This document shows, piece by piece, positions 1-8,465 of a stretch of 64,000 nucleotides of DNA. Below the pieces are notes generated by a model. That model was not told the origin of the DNA and did no database searches. It worked only from the letters and a program-made list of their open reading frames with translations. Each line of letters starts with the position of its first letter. Within the stretch, counting starts at the first letter, position 1. The DNA comes from Candidatus Comchoanobacter bicostacola (GTDB lineage: Bacteria; Pseudomonadota; Gammaproteobacteria; Comchoanobacterales; Comchoanobacteraceae): contig NZ_CP092900.1 of assembly GCF_024172705.1 (NCBI RefSeq), forward strand, positions 676,119 to 740,118, written 5' to 3'. Both the position numbers and the translations under genes were made by a program.

Positions 1-163
1 ATACGACCGATAAAAACAATGCTAAAATTCCAGCATAGAAGGCTTTTGCTGAGTTATCTAAACTATTTGCAACACTAAGCGCCTTCATACTCAATGTTGC
101 ATCAGAGACCTCCTTTACATTATGTACTGTCTCAATTACTTGCTTTACTTGCTCTATGCTCAT
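1..163 (-). CDS. partial unknown membrane protein, C-terminus outside window
   Basis: An open frame begins at an ATG (163-161) with a good AAGGAG ribosome binding site 7 bases upstream and stays open to the window edge, giving 54 codons. The N-terminal part is polar and probably helical (MSIEQVKQVIETVHN); a hydrophobic stretch (AGILALFLSVV) starts near residue 44 and looks like a membrane segment. I do not recognise the family. The strong ribosome binding site and uninterrupted frame are the support; the remainder lies before base 1. Confidence 0.5.
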   Translation of the reverse strand, partial: MSIEQVKQVIETVHNVKEVSDATLSMKALSVANSLDNSAKAFYAGILALFLSVV

Positions 164-308
164 ATATATCTCCTTAGTTAGTGCAGTTATAAAGAGACTC
201 ATAGCAATGTCAGAATAATTTATAACCAATAGGCATCTAGAACTTAATAAGCCTGCCCCGTCATTAGATTTTCAATTACCAAAGAGATTCTAGGCATCAA
301 ATTTATTC

Positions 309-494
309 CTAAGCTAGACACCTACCTTCTTGATCAACTGCCTTTACCAAAGGTCTTAAATTAATTATTAATTTTGTGATTAATAAATGCATATAGATAC
401 ATATTGCGATTAAATCTTTCGGTAAATAAGGAGTATAATCTGTTCTAAAGACAGATAACTGTCCCACACATCTTGACAATATAAAGTCTGACAA
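309..494 (-). pseudogene. decayed paralogue of the 133-aa protein at 1873-2274
   Basis: This 61-codon frame opens with TTG and lacks a clear ribosome binding site. Its product aligns with the middle of the 133-aa protein at 1873-2274: both share GQLS, then R, then PKD, then I..Y.HLLI with matching spacing. The N-terminal region and the C-terminal tail of the longer protein are missing. I read it as a remnant of a duplicated gene; a short functional derivative cannot be excluded. The function of the family is unknown. Confidence 0.45.
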
Positions 495-515
495 CGTAAA
501 CTTATTAGCTATAAA
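488..515 (+). promoter_or_regulatory. putative sigma-70 promoter of the 541-1806 gene
   Basis: CTGACA (488-493), a 16-base spacer and TATAAA (510-515) lie 25 bases before the ATG at 541. The promoter at 39943-39970 has exactly the same hexamers and spacer. Read by eye; no transcript data. Confidence 0.4.
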
Positions 516-540
516 TTAAAATAATTCAAGAGAAAAGTTT

Positions 541-1806
541 ATGTTAAAATATAGTAGCAGGATAGATATTAATAGTGTAGCCCATAAAATCTATAAAGAT
601 ATCCATTCTAAGCCTTATACAGAACAAACAGGACGTGACTTAACACGTGATAGGCCTTACCGACGGATTCATGGATTTACGAGCTCATGTAGAGCAGCAG
701 CATTTATTAGAATCTTTCTAGACATTGCTGAAAAAAATCGTTCAAAATTACCTGGCAATATCCAGGCTTCACTAGATGAATTTTTGAAAGACAAAGAAAA
801 CAATATCATACTATTACAAGTTATTGCGCTACTTCGTATTGCGGGTAGAACAATTGATACAGATAGTGGCAAGTTTTTTGCAGAACGAGGTAAAGTGGTT
901 GCGGGAGAATATCTAACAACTCATTTAGGCTGGCCTAAAGAGGCTGCAGAAGATTGGGCTAAGGCCATCCATGAATGTGACCCCATGAATCCTCTTAGTA
1001 AAAATAATGTCACTGATATTCGTACAATATTACTCGGTGATGCAGCAACATTAGATACTTTTAGAGATACGCATGCAAAAACAGTAACACCTGGTTATTT
1101 CTTTTTGTCCCTACTGTCTAAGGGGGATGAAGGAATACATGAAGATTTGAAGCAAGTTGTGCAAAAAGCGCGTGAACTAATATGCCGGCAACAAAAATTT
1201 TGCTATGTAACATACACAGAAGGAGCGCAAGATATTTTATACTATGATGGCACTAGCCTACATAGCAAAGAAAATATATATCAGGCACCTATTCCAAAAA
1301 CAGCTACAGATTATGATAAAAGAGAGCTGTTAGAAGATTGTTTTTCATTGATGGAGGCAGAAGTTCAAACGGATTGCGGTATAGCTCATAAAGTAGAGGC
1401 AGCCCGTGCAGTCAAAAAAAGAGATCATGATGAAGATCCGTCCAGAACAGTGTTAAGTGCCAATCGTGCAGACCTTAAAGTAAATAAGGTGGATGGTGCA
1501 GCCAGTAGTAAGGAAAGTGACACTCCAAAAGTCAGTTTTTTAAAAAGAATTATTCAAGCTATTTTATCATTTTTTCGAAGATTATTCTTTGGGGTAAAAA
1601 AGATAAAAACTATAGAACGTAATACCAGTAATCCTAAAGTAAGAGCTGAAAATCTGCATACATCTGATCTGACTACTCCTGGTTCACCCACTCCAAAAAA
1701 AACGTACCAGCAACAGATCAAAATATTTCCAAGGGTGTATAACTACCCAATATCCCTATTACCCAGGCTAAGCACTCTAAGATATTGTTGTCAGAAAAAA
1801 GTTTAG
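541..1806 (+). CDS. unknown protein, possible SidE-type phosphodiesterase-like domain
   Basis: A 421-residue protein I cannot assign firmly. Residues about 35-185 are helical, with RPYRRIHGF followed by a conserved-looking R, then a GR motif with an acidic and basic helix (FFAERGKVVAGEYL), then a short LDTFRD motif. This succession recalls the phosphodiesterase domain of the Legionella SidE family, where His, Glu and His act on ADP-ribosylated ubiquitin; here the position I would equate with the second His appears to be Ala, so activity is doubtful. Residues about 335-352 form a hydrophobic, aromatic and basic stretch (FLKRIIQAILSFFRRLFFG) that could bind membrane. The last 40 residues follow an A8 run and look out of character. 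Weak ribosome binding site (AGAGAAAA). Being an effector is inference. Confidence 0.45.
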   Translation: MLKYSSRIDINSVAHKIYKDIHSKPYTEQTGRDLTRDRPYRRIHGFTSSCRAAAFIRIFLDIAEKNRSKLPGNIQASLDEFLKDKENNIILLQVIALLRIAGRTIDTDSGKFFAERGKVVAGEYLTTHLGWPKEAAEDWAKAIHECDPMNPLSKNNVTDIRTILLGDAATLDTFRDTHAKTVTPGYFFLSLLSKGDEGIHEDLKQVVQKARELICRQQKFCYVTYTEGAQDILYYDGTSLHSKENIYQAPIPKTATDYDKRELLEDCFSLMEAEVQTDCGIAHKVEAARAVKKRDHDEDPSRTVLSANRADLKVNKVDGAASSKESDTPKVSFLKRIIQAILSFFRRLFFGVKKIKTIERNTSNPKVRAENLHTSDLTTPGSPTPKKTYQQQIKIFPRVYNYPISLLPRLSTLRYCCQKKV

Positions 1807-1872
1807 ATAGTACAGTTAAGCACCTATGCCCCTAATAATAGGTGGATGAAACAATTGATCACCTAAAATAAT

Positions 1873-2274
1873 CTATTGATTATTGATCATCAGTGGGCTC
1901 CTTGGCATTAAATTCATTACTGGGTTAGGCAACATACTCATTGGCATAGATGATATAGATTGTGGTGCTTCAAAGGAAAAACCATCTGTTTTTTGTCTAT
2001 CGTAAGCAACCAATGCTTCCTCCAAAGCGTCTACCAACTTGCTCGATTTTTTCTTTCTAAAAATCTGAAATCGAGTATTTATCTCAGAGTTTATTTCACT
2101 AATTAATAAATGAACATAGGTTCTTATTGAACTAGGGTCCTTAGGTGAGTCCGGGTTACAATACCTTCTCAATGCAGAAAGTTGCCCCGTGCGTGTACTA
2201 TGTATTTTTTTATCGCACACTTTTTCATAAGCCTCTAATACCTCTAAAATATATACCCTTAGTTCTTTAATCAT
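1873..2274 (-). CDS. unknown small protein, paralogous to remnant at 309-494
   Basis: A 133-residue protein with a helical N-terminal half and a conserved-looking core (GQLSALRRY, PKDPSSIRTYVHLLI). The C-terminal tail is rich in Met, Pro and Ser (SMPMSMLPNPVMNLMPRSP) and is probably disordered. The start codon overlaps the stop of the upstream 494-aa gene by 8 bases and is preceded by a G-rich ribosome binding site, so the two genes are probably translationally coupled. A decayed copy of the core lies 1.6 kb away. I do not recognise the family. Confidence 0.55.
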   Translation of the reverse strand: MIKELRVYILEVLEAYEKVCDKKIHSTRTGQLSALRRYCNPDSPKDPSSIRTYVHLLISEINSEINTRFQIFRKKKSSKLVDALEEALVAYDRQKTDGFSFEAPQSISSMPMSMLPNPVMNLMPRSPLMINNQ

Positions 2275-3751
2275 ACGCCCCCTGTGTTAATGATAAATTC
2301 AGCCTTTTAGCTGCACTTAGCCAAAAATCTGAACTCTTTTCCTCTTTAGATAAAATCTGTTCAACCTGAATACTATCCCTTGTATTTGCATGTACGGACA
2401 TAAAAACATCTACTAAAAAAGGAGTAAACTCCTCATGCAACAACCCAGAGCTTTGATAAGCATTGTATGAAATATTGAATCTAGAAAAATCTTTTGCTGG
2501 ATAGACCAAATGCATCAGCGTAGACCACGCATGTTGGACCTTCTGAACAAATTGGTAATGATAATTATGTTGAATACATAAAAATAAACTATACGAAGCT
2601 TGGTGAATTATAGCAATACTACTCCATGACGATAGATCGCTATAATAACACAATGCATGTGTAATACTCTCTTTTGAAAACACGTACCATGCTACTTTTT
2701 TGTCCAATTTATTTTGATCACAGTAAGCCCTGAAACAATAATGACCAGCTAGTTTTATTTGATAATAATTTTGCGCATGTAAAATAAATAAGTCACTAAT
2801 CGGCAACAAATTAGCGTTTGTTACCTCTTTTTCAAACTGTTCTTTAGCACAACAAGAAAATAAAAAGTTTGCCAATGAATAATCTAACAACATTTCTCCA
2901 GAAATTCTTTGTATCTCTGATAAAGAAAGGCAAGAAGCCATACTTTTCCCAGAATTATATAATTCGTACCGTGCTTTAAAAATAGGGTCGTTATGTATTT
3001 GTAACCAAGATCTCCAATCTGATACTGCCATCCAGTCCAATACACCCGTATTTTTAGGGTTCATCAAAATAATCTTTCCAATACTTGCTTGCGCTTTAAA
3101 TTGTTTTCGCACAAAATCCTTTACACCATCCATTTGTTTATTAACAGCAAGCAACATCTGTTTTATAAGCATCCGCAGCCCCCAATGCCACCAGCAACTT
3201 CTTTGATATAGCTCATGATAAAACTTTATAAGTAACTGCTCATATTTCTGTATGACACTCAAAACAGACATTACTTCGCTTGCTGATACACGCTTAAAGC
3301 ACCCAGCTACTAACTGATACAGAAAGAAAGTTTTATTCTTCGCGATCAATATGTATAAATGAGAACCAAAAAGAATAGATTGCCACCATCGAATGACCTT
3401 ATATCGTGAAGATTTAGGATGTAAACGCCACCATACCCATTGCCCTTGAATTAAAAAGTCTGATAAGTCTACACTCAGACCCAAGACCTTCAACTCATTC
3501 AGTAAGTAATCCACCCCCCTATTTCCTTTAATCACTTGAGCCCACTGGCACTCAATAACAGAGTATCTATAATTACACAGGTACAACCAAGTACTGTTAT
3601 CTAGTATTGATTTATAATAAAGTCGTTTAAGCCAAAATTGCTTAAATAAATGATACTCCTGCACATTGATATCAGCCTTACCAATACACTTAATCAGCTG
3701 AGATAACAGCACATAATCTTGCTTTGAAAGCTGTTGAATGTCTATATACAC
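2267..3751 (-). CDS. unknown 494-residue Trp/Tyr-rich protein
   Basis: A long, clean open frame with no homology I recognise. It is rich in Trp, Tyr and Leu (for example QWVWWRLHP and RSCWWHWGL), has no clear signal peptide, and only short amphipathic segments instead of clean membrane helices. It looks like an all-helical soluble or peripheral protein. It overlaps the start of the 133-aa gene by 8 bases and probably forms a two-gene operon with it. The 181 bases upstream, before the small membrane protein at 3933, contain no other convincing gene. Confidence 0.5.
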   Translation of the reverse strand: MYIDIQQLSKQDYVLLSQLIKCIGKADINVQEYHLFKQFWLKRLYYKSILDNSTWLYLCNYRYSVIECQWAQVIKGNRGVDYLLNELKVLGLSVDLSDFLIQGQWVWWRLHPKSSRYKVIRWWQSILFGSHLYILIAKNKTFFLYQLVAGCFKRVSASEVMSVLSVIQKYEQLLIKFYHELYQRSCWWHWGLRMLIKQMLLAVNKQMDGVKDFVRKQFKAQASIGKIILMNPKNTGVLDWMAVSDWRSWLQIHNDPIFKARYELYNSGKSMASCLSLSEIQRISGEMLLDYSLANFLFSCCAKEQFEKEVTNANLLPISDLFILHAQNYYQIKLAGHYCFRAYCDQNKLDKKVAWYVFSKESITHALCYYSDLSSWSSIAIIHQASYSLFLCIQHNYHYQFVQKVQHAWSTLMHLVYPAKDFSRFNISYNAYQSSGLLHEEFTPFLVDVFMSVHANTRDSIQVEQILSKEEKSSDFWLSAAKRLNLSLTQGAYD

Positions 3752-3886
3752 TTAAATACGTCTAAAATTTAACGAAGTATATAGAGCATACTTGCTTATT
3801 TACATACCGTACTCATCACAAAATTATGTTCTTATCTTTATTCAAACAAAAAGGAAAATTTATCAGATGGAGTCTATAAAACAATT

Positions 3887-3906
3887 AACCTTAGAAGGCC
3901 TAGGTT
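3887..3906 (-). terminator. possible weak terminator after the small membrane protein
   Basis: On the minus strand a stem AACCTAG...CTAAGGTT (7 pairs, one bulged base, short loop) is followed by AATTGTTTT. It lies 27 bases past the stop of the 3933-4184 gene. The stem is weak and the T tract is interrupted. Confidence 0.25.
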
Positions 3907-3932
3907 TCTTAAGTGTTCTGAAAAGATGGCTA

Positions 3933-4184
3933 TCAATCACTTACTGTATTATGAATTTTTGCAATTAACCAGCCTGAAATAGCACCATGAATTATAGCGA
4001 AGATTAAGGCAATCAAAATCCCTTTAGGACCCGTACCAGACCCTGGGTAAAGAGCATCCACAGACTCCATGAAGCTTACGCCATACCCAGTGAAGTGACC
4101 TAACAGCCCGACAATTACAACCGTCATACCCCATGTACCAGCTAACGCCAATGCAAACCCTAATGTATTGATTTTATGATCCAT
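3933..4184 (-). CDS. small two-helix membrane protein, 'bacteriophage holin'-annotated family
   Basis: An 83-residue protein with two hydrophobic segments: residues about 8-32, containing GTWGMTVVIVGLLGHFTGYG, and residues about 58-75, containing KGILIALIFAIIHGAISGW. The spacing and the GTW/GYG pattern match small proteins that databases often label 'bacteriophage holin' in Legionella-like bacteria and archaea; real lysis function is not established and no phage genes are nearby. I chose the ATG at 4184 over the one at 4196 because GGAGGG sits 5 bases upstream of it. It lies downstream of ddl with a 130-base gap, so it may be transcribed with the cell wall operon or separately. Confidence 0.6.
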   Translation of the reverse strand: MDHKINTLGFALALAGTWGMTVVIVGLLGHFTGYGVSFMESVDALYPGSGTGPKGILIALIFAIIHGAISGWLIAKIHNTVSD

Positions 4185-4314
4185 AAATCCCTCCATTGAC
4201 TTTATTTATAGTAATCTGTTTTAAAGATTTAGTCTAGCCCTATCAGCGAACTTCTAACTACGTCTAGCTGTAATATTCCATGTAAACACATTCTAAGATT
4301 TGCCCTAAATGATT

Positions 4315-6603
4315 TTAATCCCCAACAAATTCAGCACTTATCTGTTTATTAATACACGCTTCTAGCATTTCTCTTGGATTACGTTTGATCTTTCCTCCAA
4401 GCATTTGATGGTATAAAACGGTTGATGCTGTAAGTGCAGGCAATGTATTTGCCTCTATTATCACCATATCATTGGTTAAATGATTAAAAAAAAGATCAAT
4501 ACGACAATAGTCTTTAAACCTACACTTTTGAGCTAAAATTTTAACGCTATCTTGTATCATTTTGCGTTGGTTCAGGCTAATTAAGTGCGGAGGTGGTGGC
4601 GTTAAATTTATACCTGTACCACCTTGAAATTTTTCCTCCTCACTTAAAATTTTATTTTTAGCAATTGTAATACTCGGTGGCATTACTTCATATTCACCAC
4701 TAGATTCCCATACAACCACTGTTAATTCGAACCAACCCTCGAAAACCTCATGTACTATCTGCTTGTCAATCGCATACAAGGAGTCTACTTGAATGTAGCG
4801 TTCAGCAATGAATATTTGATTTGGTTTTTCTTCTAAAACTGAATCAAATTCACGCTCTGAACTACACATATAAATATCAAAAGAGCAACCCTCTGACTGA
4901 GGTTTCAAAATAATTTCTGTGGCACTTAATATACTTGTAATATAGCTCCAATAAGAAGCGGGACGGGCTCTTGTTTCTACTTTTAGTTTAGGCAAGGCCG
5001 ATAACTTTGGAATTTGAAACCGATTAACTGCTAGACCAAATGCATATTTGTCCATTGCTAATTGAGAAGCCTGAGGACCAGATCCATTATGCTTAATTGC
5101 GTAATGATTCAATAAATTCTGAAGATATCCATTTTCACCCATACCACCATGTAATGCAATAAACACCAATGCGTTATCACTTCTGCGTATTTTTCTACAA
5201 AAATCATTCAATGATATCGGCTGTGTAATAGGAACAATTTCTGTTAACTCTATATCTCTTAAACCTAACCTTCGGCGCAGTGTTAAGATAGAAGTAGCTA
5301 TGCCTATTCTAATTTGATGCTGCTTAGCAAATAAGTGGTTAATTTCTTGTGTTGTGTGGCTCACTAAATGTATTGCATTTAATGGCCAGACCTTATCCTG
5401 TTCATCCAAAAAATAAGGTACTGCTTCATATTGACAAGAAGCGTGTAATTTGAAAACAACATTTGCTCCACTCATTAAAGAGACTTGCCTCTCAACTGTA
5501 CGCCCTCCCATTAATACCGGAACCTTTATCTTCTCAGGACAAGATTTGAGCATGAGACTTGGCAAACTATAACGACTCAAAGCATGGTTCATTACATACG
5601 CTAATGCCTCTGAATGAGACAAGCCAAGCCTGCTTGCCTGTATGAAGAAAAAACTATTTTGCTCCATTCCACTGATTGGGTTAATGTCAGTCCAGTATAT
5701 TTTACCTTCAACAACCCAGCCATCTAAGCGTGCATAATCTCGCATATCAAATGCTTTGAATAACTGTTCTGCCTCTTCTTGTATCGTGTTAACTGTCTGG
5801 GCGGGGTAACGCGGCGGACAATGCAAATGAGTTTGCTCACTAGGAAGATATTTATGCCTATAATCAAACAACTCAGAGGACTTCAACTCAACTTCTGTTG
5901 GCAATAAGGCTACAGGGCCTTTACTATGATCCATGACAATCACCGTAAACTCTGAACCCTTGCAGTAAGCTTCTAACAATATCGAGTGCCCATATTTTTT
6001 AGTAATTGAGTGAATAGCCGTATGTGCACTATGCTCACATGTTGCCACATGAACACCTAAGGATGACCCACCTAAGGTAGGCTTTAAAATTACTTTCCCA
6101 TATTTAGATAAAAATTGAGTAATTTGTTCCGACGGGTTTTTTAAATCTAGCAAGGTACAGGGCCAAGTTTCAAATGCAAGTTGTTTTAAATACTGTGTAG
6201 CTGACCACTTACAAAACATCCGTGCACAAGAACCTGAGGAGCTACCTATAAACGGGATATTATAAGCTTCTAATAATGATTGGAGCTCACCATCCTCACC
6301 ATAGATCCCATGTATTAAAGGGTAAACAAGATCACAAGTCTTGAGTTCTGTTTGTAACTCCGCCACAGACAAACCATCATCTAGACTGAGTAAGTAATCA
6401 AAATCTTCTGGTGTATTTGAGTACAAATGATGCAAATCTAACCGATAAAAACGCTTATTTGTATCCACATATAGACTACTTATTTGTACATCAAACAATT
6501 GCAAATGATCTAAAATACTACGTGCAGAGTTAATTGAAACCCCTCGCTCAAAAGATGGCCCCCCACATATCAATACAATTTTGAGAAGACCCCTGTCAGT
6601 CAT
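4315..6603 (-). CDS. ddl: double D-alanine--D-alanine ligase (two fused Ddl modules)
   Basis: Ddl joins two D-alanines for peptidoglycan precursors using an ATP-grasp fold and is normally 300-370 residues. This protein (762 residues) has two full modules. Module 1 (about 5-350) has GGPSFERGVS, HGIYGEDGELQ, a KPTLGGSSLGV glycine loop, the active-site KY pair (Tyr at about 252) and DINPISGM. Module 2 (about 360-762) has GGRTVERQVS, HGGMGENGYLQ, LKPQSEGCS, KF in place of KY (Phe at about 659) and EANTLPALTAST. The ATG at 6603 overlaps the murB stop by 8 bases with GAGG upstream; an in-frame TTG lies 9 bases earlier. It is the last gene of the cell wall operon. Fused double Ddls are known from plants; in a gammaproteobacterium this is unusual. 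The Tyr-to-Phe change in module 2 recalls D-Ala-D-lactate ligases. Confidence 0.88.
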   Translation of the reverse strand: MTDRGLLKIVLICGGPSFERGVSINSARSILDHLQLFDVQISSLYVDTNKRFYRLDLHHLYSNTPEDFDYLLSLDDGLSVAELQTELKTCDLVYPLIHGIYGEDGELQSLLEAYNIPFIGSSSGSCARMFCKWSATQYLKQLAFETWPCTLLDLKNPSEQITQFLSKYGKVILKPTLGGSSLGVHVATCEHSAHTAIHSITKKYGHSILLEAYCKGSEFTVIVMDHSKGPVALLPTEVELKSSELFDYRHKYLPSEQTHLHCPPRYPAQTVNTIQEEAEQLFKAFDMRDYARLDGWVVEGKIYWTDINPISGMEQNSFFFIQASRLGLSHSEALAYVMNHALSRYSLPSLMLKSCPEKIKVPVLMGGRTVERQVSLMSGANVVFKLHASCQYEAVPYFLDEQDKVWPLNAIHLVSHTTQEINHLFAKQHQIRIGIATSILTLRRRLGLRDIELTEIVPITQPISLNDFCRKIRRSDNALVFIALHGGMGENGYLQNLLNHYAIKHNGSGPQASQLAMDKYAFGLAVNRFQIPKLSALPKLKVETRARPASYWSYITSILSATEIILKPQSEGCSFDIYMCSSEREFDSVLEEKPNQIFIAERYIQVDSLYAIDKQIVHEVFEGWFELTVVVWESSGEYEVMPPSITIAKNKILSEEEKFQGGTGINLTPPPPHLISLNQRKMIQDSVKILAQKCRFKDYCRIDLFFNHLTNDMVIIEANTLPALTASTVLYHQMLGGKIKRNPREMLEACINKQISAEFVGD

Positions 6604-7456
6604 ACACAACAACCTCTAACTCTGGTTTAATTTGGTGCGCAGCATACAATGCATCCTGCATGCAATGTATTAAAGCCCAAACGTCCTCCGCAGTAGCACC
6701 TTTAGCTATATTTTCAATAAAATTAGCATGTACTGGAGAAATTCTAGCACCCCCTATTTCCAACCCCTTAAGCCCTAGTTCATCAAATAACTTCCCAATG
6801 CTTTTTCCTGGAATGTTTCTAAATACACACCCACAATTAAAAGTCCCGATAGGTTGCACTAAATTTCTATTGCTTAATAACATCTTCATATATCCCATCG
6901 CATCACTGACTACATCAACTGTAAATTTTAAACGTGCTGATAAAAAACAATGTACGGAACAGCCTCTGCAGTGTACAGAGCGATAACCAACATCAAAATC
7001 TTCTGGATAAAGTGTTTTCAATCCTGAATCAGTATAAACTTCTACACTAATTACATAGTCCCAAATAGATGCGCCATTCGCTCCTGCATTCATTTTTAAA
7101 GCACCACCTAAAGTCCCTGGGATCCCTGCTAAAAATGCAGCTTGCTTCATTCCTAGTCGTACACCCGCTTTAGCAATTCTTGCTAATGTTACACCTGAAT
7201 CAACACACATAATATCATGTTGCAGCGTAAGTTGATTGATATGCTTCATATTCACAATATGAGCATCTAATACCCCATCTGGAAAAAACACATTGCTACC
7301 TAAACCCAAAAAAACTAAACCATGTTTGGTATTTGACCCTGATTCAAGCAACATCATTAAGTCTGCTTTATTTTTGGGTAATGAGTAATAAGAGACACAG
7401 CCACCCAGCCGCCAGCTATTCAAACGTTTAATAGGTTTATTACGCTCTATCAGCAT
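6596..7456 (-). CDS. murB: UDP-N-acetylenolpyruvoylglucosamine reductase
   Basis: Cytoplasmic FAD enzyme that reduces UDP-GlcNAc-enolpyruvate to UDP-MurNAc. The 286 residues contain the FAD-binding signatures LGLGSNVFFPDG and AGIPGTLGGALKMNAGA, the substrate motif GYRSVHCRG and the C-terminal ISPVHANFI, typical of the short type II MurB. The catalytic Ser of the usual GSVFxNP motif is replaced by Cys (GCVFRN, near residue 210). The ATG has AGGGG 7 bases upstream; the gene overlaps murG by 17 bases and ddl by 8. In most gammaproteobacteria with this arrangement murC sits before murB; here it does not. Confidence 0.93.
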   Translation of the reverse strand: MLIERNKPIKRLNSWRLGGCVSYYSLPKNKADLMMLLESGSNTKHGLVFLGLGSNVFFPDGVLDAHIVNMKHINQLTLQHDIMCVDSGVTLARIAKAGVRLGMKQAAFLAGIPGTLGGALKMNAGANGASIWDYVISVEVYTDSGLKTLYPEDFDVGYRSVHCRGCSVHCFLSARLKFTVDVVSDAMGYMKMLLSNRNLVQPIGTFNCGCVFRNIPGKSIGKLFDELGLKGLEIGGARISPVHANFIENIAKGATAEDVWALIHCMQDALYAAHQIKPELEVVVYD

Positions 7457-8465
7457 TCAAGTCCCCTACGATCGTATCCACCATGCTATGAGCACTGCTT
7501 TCCTTATGTAATTTTTTGATCTGATGTGAAAAGCCAGTGCGCCTTTTAATATCTGATATAAAACTATGAATCTTACTTTTACTGGATGCACAATCTTGCT
7601 GTAACACATCAATTGCTTTATGCTGATGATAAAACAGTGCATTCAAATATTGATGGTTCTTTGAAGCCGTTGGTAACGGGACAATTATCGCCGGTAATGC
7701 ATAAGCCGCTAGCTCTGCTAATGTCATAGCACCTCCGCGCGCAATCACCATACTACTCCATCGATATAAATCATCAATTTTATCTGTAAATGAAATAACC
7801 TGAGCATTAATACCTAATGCATCATAACGTGCTTGAACCTCAGCCTGACGACCCCCGGCAATATGTATGACAACAAGATCCGAACAAGATGATAATAAAT
7901 CAGGCAACGTCTCATCAAAATACCGACATCCTTGAGACCCACCGATAATAAGTAAATTTTGGACTTCATGTTTGACCTCATGATTGCCAACAATCTTCAC
8001 CGGGTTGCCTACATACGCCATACCTGCAGACATTGGCAAGCCTAAAAATAACCGCCGACACAAATAGGTCAAACATTTATTTGCATACCCCATTACAACA
8101 TTTTGTTCATGCACATACACAGGAATGCCTAATATTTTTGCAACCAATCCCGGCATCAAAGTCACATAGCTACCTGTCAAAAATAATGCGTCTGGTTTGT
8201 TTTTTTTAAGCAACGAATAGATCTCTCGAAACCATTGAAGCAAAGAAACAGTCGTACGCCACATCCCTACTTTCATAATAGCACGAAGATTAACAGGATG
8301 GTGTATTTCAAACGGAAGTCCTAATTGTTTTGCCACACTGGCTTCTAAACTATTAGCAGCACCCAACCATACACAAGACCCCGCTTCCTCCAACCAAGCC
8401 TGAGCAACTCTTTTAGCAGGCATAATATGGCCCCCTGATGAGCCTGCAACGACTAATAACTGCAT
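7440..8465 (-). CDS. murG: UDP-GlcNAc:undecaprenyl-PP-MurNAc-pentapeptide GlcNAc transferase
   Basis: Peripheral inner-membrane glycosyltransferase that makes lipid II from lipid I. The 341 residues show the N-terminal glycine loop AGSSGGHIMPA, HEQNVVMGYANK, the second glycine loop IIGGSQGCRYFDETLP and the donor-site segment ARGGAMTLAELAAYALPAI followed by PLPTASKNHQ. Length is a little below the usual 355. The ATG overlaps the ftsW end by 13 bases and has AGGG 8 bases upstream. It belongs to the minus-strand cell wall operon, and its 3' end overlaps murB. Confidence 0.95.
   Translation of the reverse strand: MQLLVVAGSSGGHIMPAKRVAQAWLEEAGSCVWLGAANSLEASVAKQLGLPFEIHHPVNLRAIMKVGMWRTTVSLLQWFREIYSLLKKNKPDALFLTGSYVTLMPGLVAKILGIPVYVHEQNVVMGYANKCLTYLCRRLFLGLPMSAGMAYVGNPVKIVGNHEVKHEVQNLLIIGGSQGCRYFDETLPDLLSSCSDLVVIHIAGGRQAEVQARYDALGINAQVISFTDKIDDLYRWSSMVIARGGAMTLAELAAYALPAIIVPLPTASKNHQYLNALFYHQHKAIDVLQQDCASSKSKIHSFISDIKRRTGFSHQIKKLHKESSAHSMVDTIVGDLNADRA

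Noticed and set aside
1821-1844. Hairpin CACCTAT...ATAGGTG after the 541-1806 gene
   Set aside because: Perfect 7-base stem but no T tract after it on either strand, so not called a terminator.
3867-3967. 33-codon plus-strand frame with AAGGA upstream
   Set aside because: Overlaps the small membrane gene end and a hairpin, spacing is poor, and the product has no character.
3933-4184. Prophage, suggested by the 'holin'-type family name
   Set aside because: No lysin, structural or integrase gene nearby; the label is a database habit for small two-helix proteins.
6660-6986. 108-codon plus-strand frame inside murB
   Set aside because: Antisense shadow of a well-supported gene, no ribosome binding site.
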